Shown here: in pieces, positions 62,182 to 64,000 of the stretch | How the letters are laid out: the number at the start of each line of letters is the position of its first letter | How positions within the stretch are numbered: position 1 is the stretch's first letter | Origin: Synechocystis sp. PCC 6714 | GTDB lineage: Bacteria > Cyanobacteriota > Cyanobacteriia > Cyanobacteriales > Microcystaceae | Direction: 5' to 3' | Assembly: GCF_000478825.2 (NCBI RefSeq) | Contig: NZ_CP007542.1 | Coordinates: forward strand, 930,001 to 994,000 | DNA: 64,000 bases | Program-made: the position numbers and the translations under genes | The notes under the pieces: model-generated | The model's database searches: none | Seen by the model: only the letters and a program-made list of their open reading frames with translations | Told to the model about the DNA's origin: nothing

Positions 62182-64000
62182 CTAAGCTTCCCCATCAACA
62201 TCGGGTAACTGGACCCCTTCATAGGCCCGCCATTGGTTTCGACCTTTTGCTTTGGCTTCATACAGCGCCAAATCCGCCGCTTTGACCAGAGCGTTGGGGT
62301 TGATGTGGCGATCGGGAACACAGACGGCAATGCCGATGCTGAGGGTGACGTAGCCGGTGTCTGACTCACTATGGGGAACCGCTAGGTTAGCAACTCCGGC
62401 CTGGAGTGCCTTGGTGACATGGATTGCTCCTTCTAGATCTGTTTGGGAGAGGATAACGGCAAATTCTTCTCCCCCGTAGCGGGCCACTAGGTCGGTCGGT
62501 CTTTTGGCCACTTTTGCCATGGCATTGGCAATTTCCTTCAGACATCGATCGCCAGCGGGGTGACCGTAATTATCATTAAAACCTTTGAAAAAATCCACAT
62601 CACAGAGGAGCAAAGCCAATGGTTCGGAGCCCCGTTGTAATCTTTGCCATTCCCTTTCCAAAGTGGAATCAAACAGGTAACGGTTACCCACTTGGGTGAG
62701 GGCATCCAAAGAAGAAATTTGCTGTAATCGGATGTTGCTGGCTTCCAACTGCTCATACAGTTCTCCCTGGTGAATGGCGATCGCCACTTGGGTGGCCAAT
62801 TCCATCAACAATTGCAGGTCATCCTCTTGCCAATAACGGGGACTTTTACACTCGTGGGCAATGAGCAAACCCCAAAGATTTTCATTGAAAACCACCGGCA
62901 CCACTAAATTAGCCTTGACTTGGTAATGACGTAGTAACTCCCTATGGCACTCGGCCAAATCAGCCATTTCGATGTCAGAAATGGCCCGCACCCTCCCTTC
63001 CCGATAAAGCCGCAGATAATGACCCTTAAAACAGGGGTCGTCAATTTCCTGATTGATAATTGACTGGCAAAAATCATTGTGGGACTCCGTCTGTACCCGC
63101 CCCGACCACTGGGAATTGAACTTAAACAACACCACCCGGTCAGTATTTAAGAATTGCCTCACTTCGGTCACAGTGGAATGCAAAATATCGTTGATGTTGA
63201 GGGAAGCGCGAATTTTATTAGCGATTTTCAGCACCAATTTTTCCTTGACATTCCGCTGTTGTAACCGTTCCTTGAGCAAAACATAATCGTGTAGTTTTTC
63301 TGTCCAGGGATTTTCCCGGTTGAGGGAATTGGGCAGGGGGGCATCTTCAACGTCCATATTTCCCTGACACTGGTCCGACTCGGTTTCTGCTGGGGATGGG
63401 TGGGGCGGGGGTGGAGTGGGGCCAAAATCGAGAATTTGCGGGTAGAAAAGATAGGTCATCATAGCTTCCGCCGGCAGGGGTCTAGTGAGGAAATAGCCCT
63501 GGCCCAGATGGCAACCCATCTTCCGCAAACGTTGCAGTTGGGCTTCCGATTCGATGCCCTCGGCGACAATTTCCAGGTTTAAACCATTGGCCAAATCAAT
63601 CACGTATTGAATAATGGCGGTGTCGGCCCCTTCATTGAGCAAATCATCCACAAAGGATTTATCAATCTTCAGGCGGTGAATGGGCAATTGCTTGAGAATG
63701 CTTAGGGAAGAATAGCCAGTGCCAAAATCATCGATCGCCACTTGTACCCCCTCTTCCTGCAAACAATGGAGCAGGGTGACAGTACCCTTAATATCTTCCA
63801 TCATCAAACTTTCGGTAATTTCCAGTTCCAGGTCCTCCGGCGGCATAGCTGTGCGTTTCAAACAGGCCAGGACGGAATTAAGCCATTTCTCATCCTGGAA
63901 TTGACGAGCCGAAATATTCACCGCCATGCGTAGCCTACGCCCCGTTTCCCGGTAGAAATGTTGGTGGGTTGTACAGGCCGTTTCCAGCACCCATTGCCCC
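62182..64000 (-). CDS. cph2: Cph2-type photoreceptor, C-terminal part (EAL-GAF-GGDEF), 5' end beyond window
   Basis: The 606 codons in the window are the C-terminal half; the frame is open at 64000. In order: an EAL domain ([29 protein letters not shown]), a GAF domain with DPCF and AECHREL, and a GGDEF domain with RYGGEEF and an RxxD inhibitory site five residues earlier ([14 protein letters not shown]). DxCF with a second canonical Cys marks a violet/blue-green cyanobacteriochrome, and Cph2 of Synechocystis has exactly this end, with two GAFs and another GGDEF before it. It makes and degrades cyclic-di-GMP in response to blue light, inhibiting motility. Symbol inferred from layout and neighbours. 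Confidence 0.9.
   Translation of the reverse strand, partial: GQWVLETACTTHQHFYRETGRRLRMAVNISARQFQDEKWLNSVLACLKRTAMPPEDLELEITESLMMEDIKGTVTLLHCLQEEGVQVAIDDFGTGYSSLSILKQLPIHRLKIDKSFVDDLLNEGADTAIIQYVIDLANGLNLEIVAEGIESEAQLQRLRKMGCHLGQGYFLTRPLPAEAMMTYLFYPQILDFGPTPPPPHPSPAETESDQCQGNMDVEDAPLPNSLNRENPWTEKLHDYVLLKERLQQRNVKEKLVLKIANKIRASLNINDILHSTVTEVRQFLNTDRVVLFKFNSQWSGRVQTESHNDFCQSIINQEIDDPCFKGHYLRLYREGRVRAISDIEMADLAECHRELLRHYQVKANLVVPVVFNENLWGLLIAHECKSPRYWQEDDLQLLMELATQVAIAIHQGELYEQLEASNIRLQQISSLDALTQVGNRYLFDSTLEREWQRLQRGSEPLALLLCDVDFFKGFNDNYGHPAGDRCLKEIANAMAKVAKRPTDLVARYGGEEFAVILSQTDLEGAIHVTKALQAGVANLAVPHSESDTGYVTLSIGIAVCVPDRHINPNALVKAADLALYEAKAKGRNQWRAYEGVQLPDVDGEA

Overview
The window is a cyanobacterial chromosome segment, very probably from a Synechocystis strain close to PCC 6803. 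The evidence is photosynthesis and thylakoid genes (psbX, curT, ndhF1, ycf34, a cph2-type photoreceptor, a cyAbrB gene, ftsH of the thylakoid type), the very frequent HIP1 octamer GCGATCGC, and proteins I recognise as near-identical to PCC 6803 products. PCC 6803 locus names quoted below are from memory. Several loci seem to sit on the opposite strand from what I remember (pyk, ftsH3, thiC, RNase II plus tax2), so this may be a sister strain or a rearranged genome. No rRNA, tRNA, CRISPR array, prophage or complete insertion sequence was seen.

Layout. 0-9 kb: a TIGR02652 protein, a DUF1824 protein, pyruvate kinase, a 427-residue unknown, murF behind a CRP-type palindrome, and a pentapeptide-repeat lipoprotein. 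This part is littered with mobile-DNA debris: two IS200/IS605-type remnants and two copies of a 95-bp inverted-repeat element. 9-18 kb: ftsH (FtsH3 type), a membrane protein, a DUF1400 exported protein followed by an outer-membrane usher without chaperone or pilin, and uvrB. 18-23 kb: a repeat protein, psbX (missed easily because it is 39 codons), then a compact run of purN, a PD-(D/E)XK nuclease-like protein, a Ycf46-like AAA ATPase, a methyltransferase and curT. 23-30 kb: a DICT-GAF histidine kinase, a PAS protein, murJ and ppk1. 30-37 kb, mostly minus strand: a serine hydrolase of the class A beta-lactamase fold, trmJ, a YihY-type membrane protein and thiC with a clear TPP riboswitch; then DUF2442 and Uma2 proteins and a TRAP-type binding protein. 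37-48 kb: RNase II followed by a complete chemotaxis-like operon (PatA, CheY, CheW, MCP, CheA-REC) that I match to tax2 of PCC 6803. 48-55 kb: a DUF2752/CD225 pair, an orphan low-GC gene, CYTH plus fused hydantoinase, a Pmp3 peptide, and more 95-bp elements. 55-64 kb: CCA nucleotidyltransferase, ycf34, ndhF1, sdhB, cyAbrB2, an Rrf2 regulator without cysteines, and the C-terminal half of a Cph2-type photoreceptor running off the end.

How the genes fit together: ndhF1, sdhB, ycf34, psbX, curT and ftsH all act in or on the thylakoid membrane. murF and murJ both serve peptidoglycan synthesis but are 20 kb apart. The tax2 operon and the Cph2-type protein both belong to light-guided surface motility, one through phosphorelay to pili and the other through cyclic-di-GMP. 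The least expected material is the non-coding mobile layer: five related 95-bp MITE-like elements in two subfamilies with matching TATAGT ends and no transposase gene in the window.
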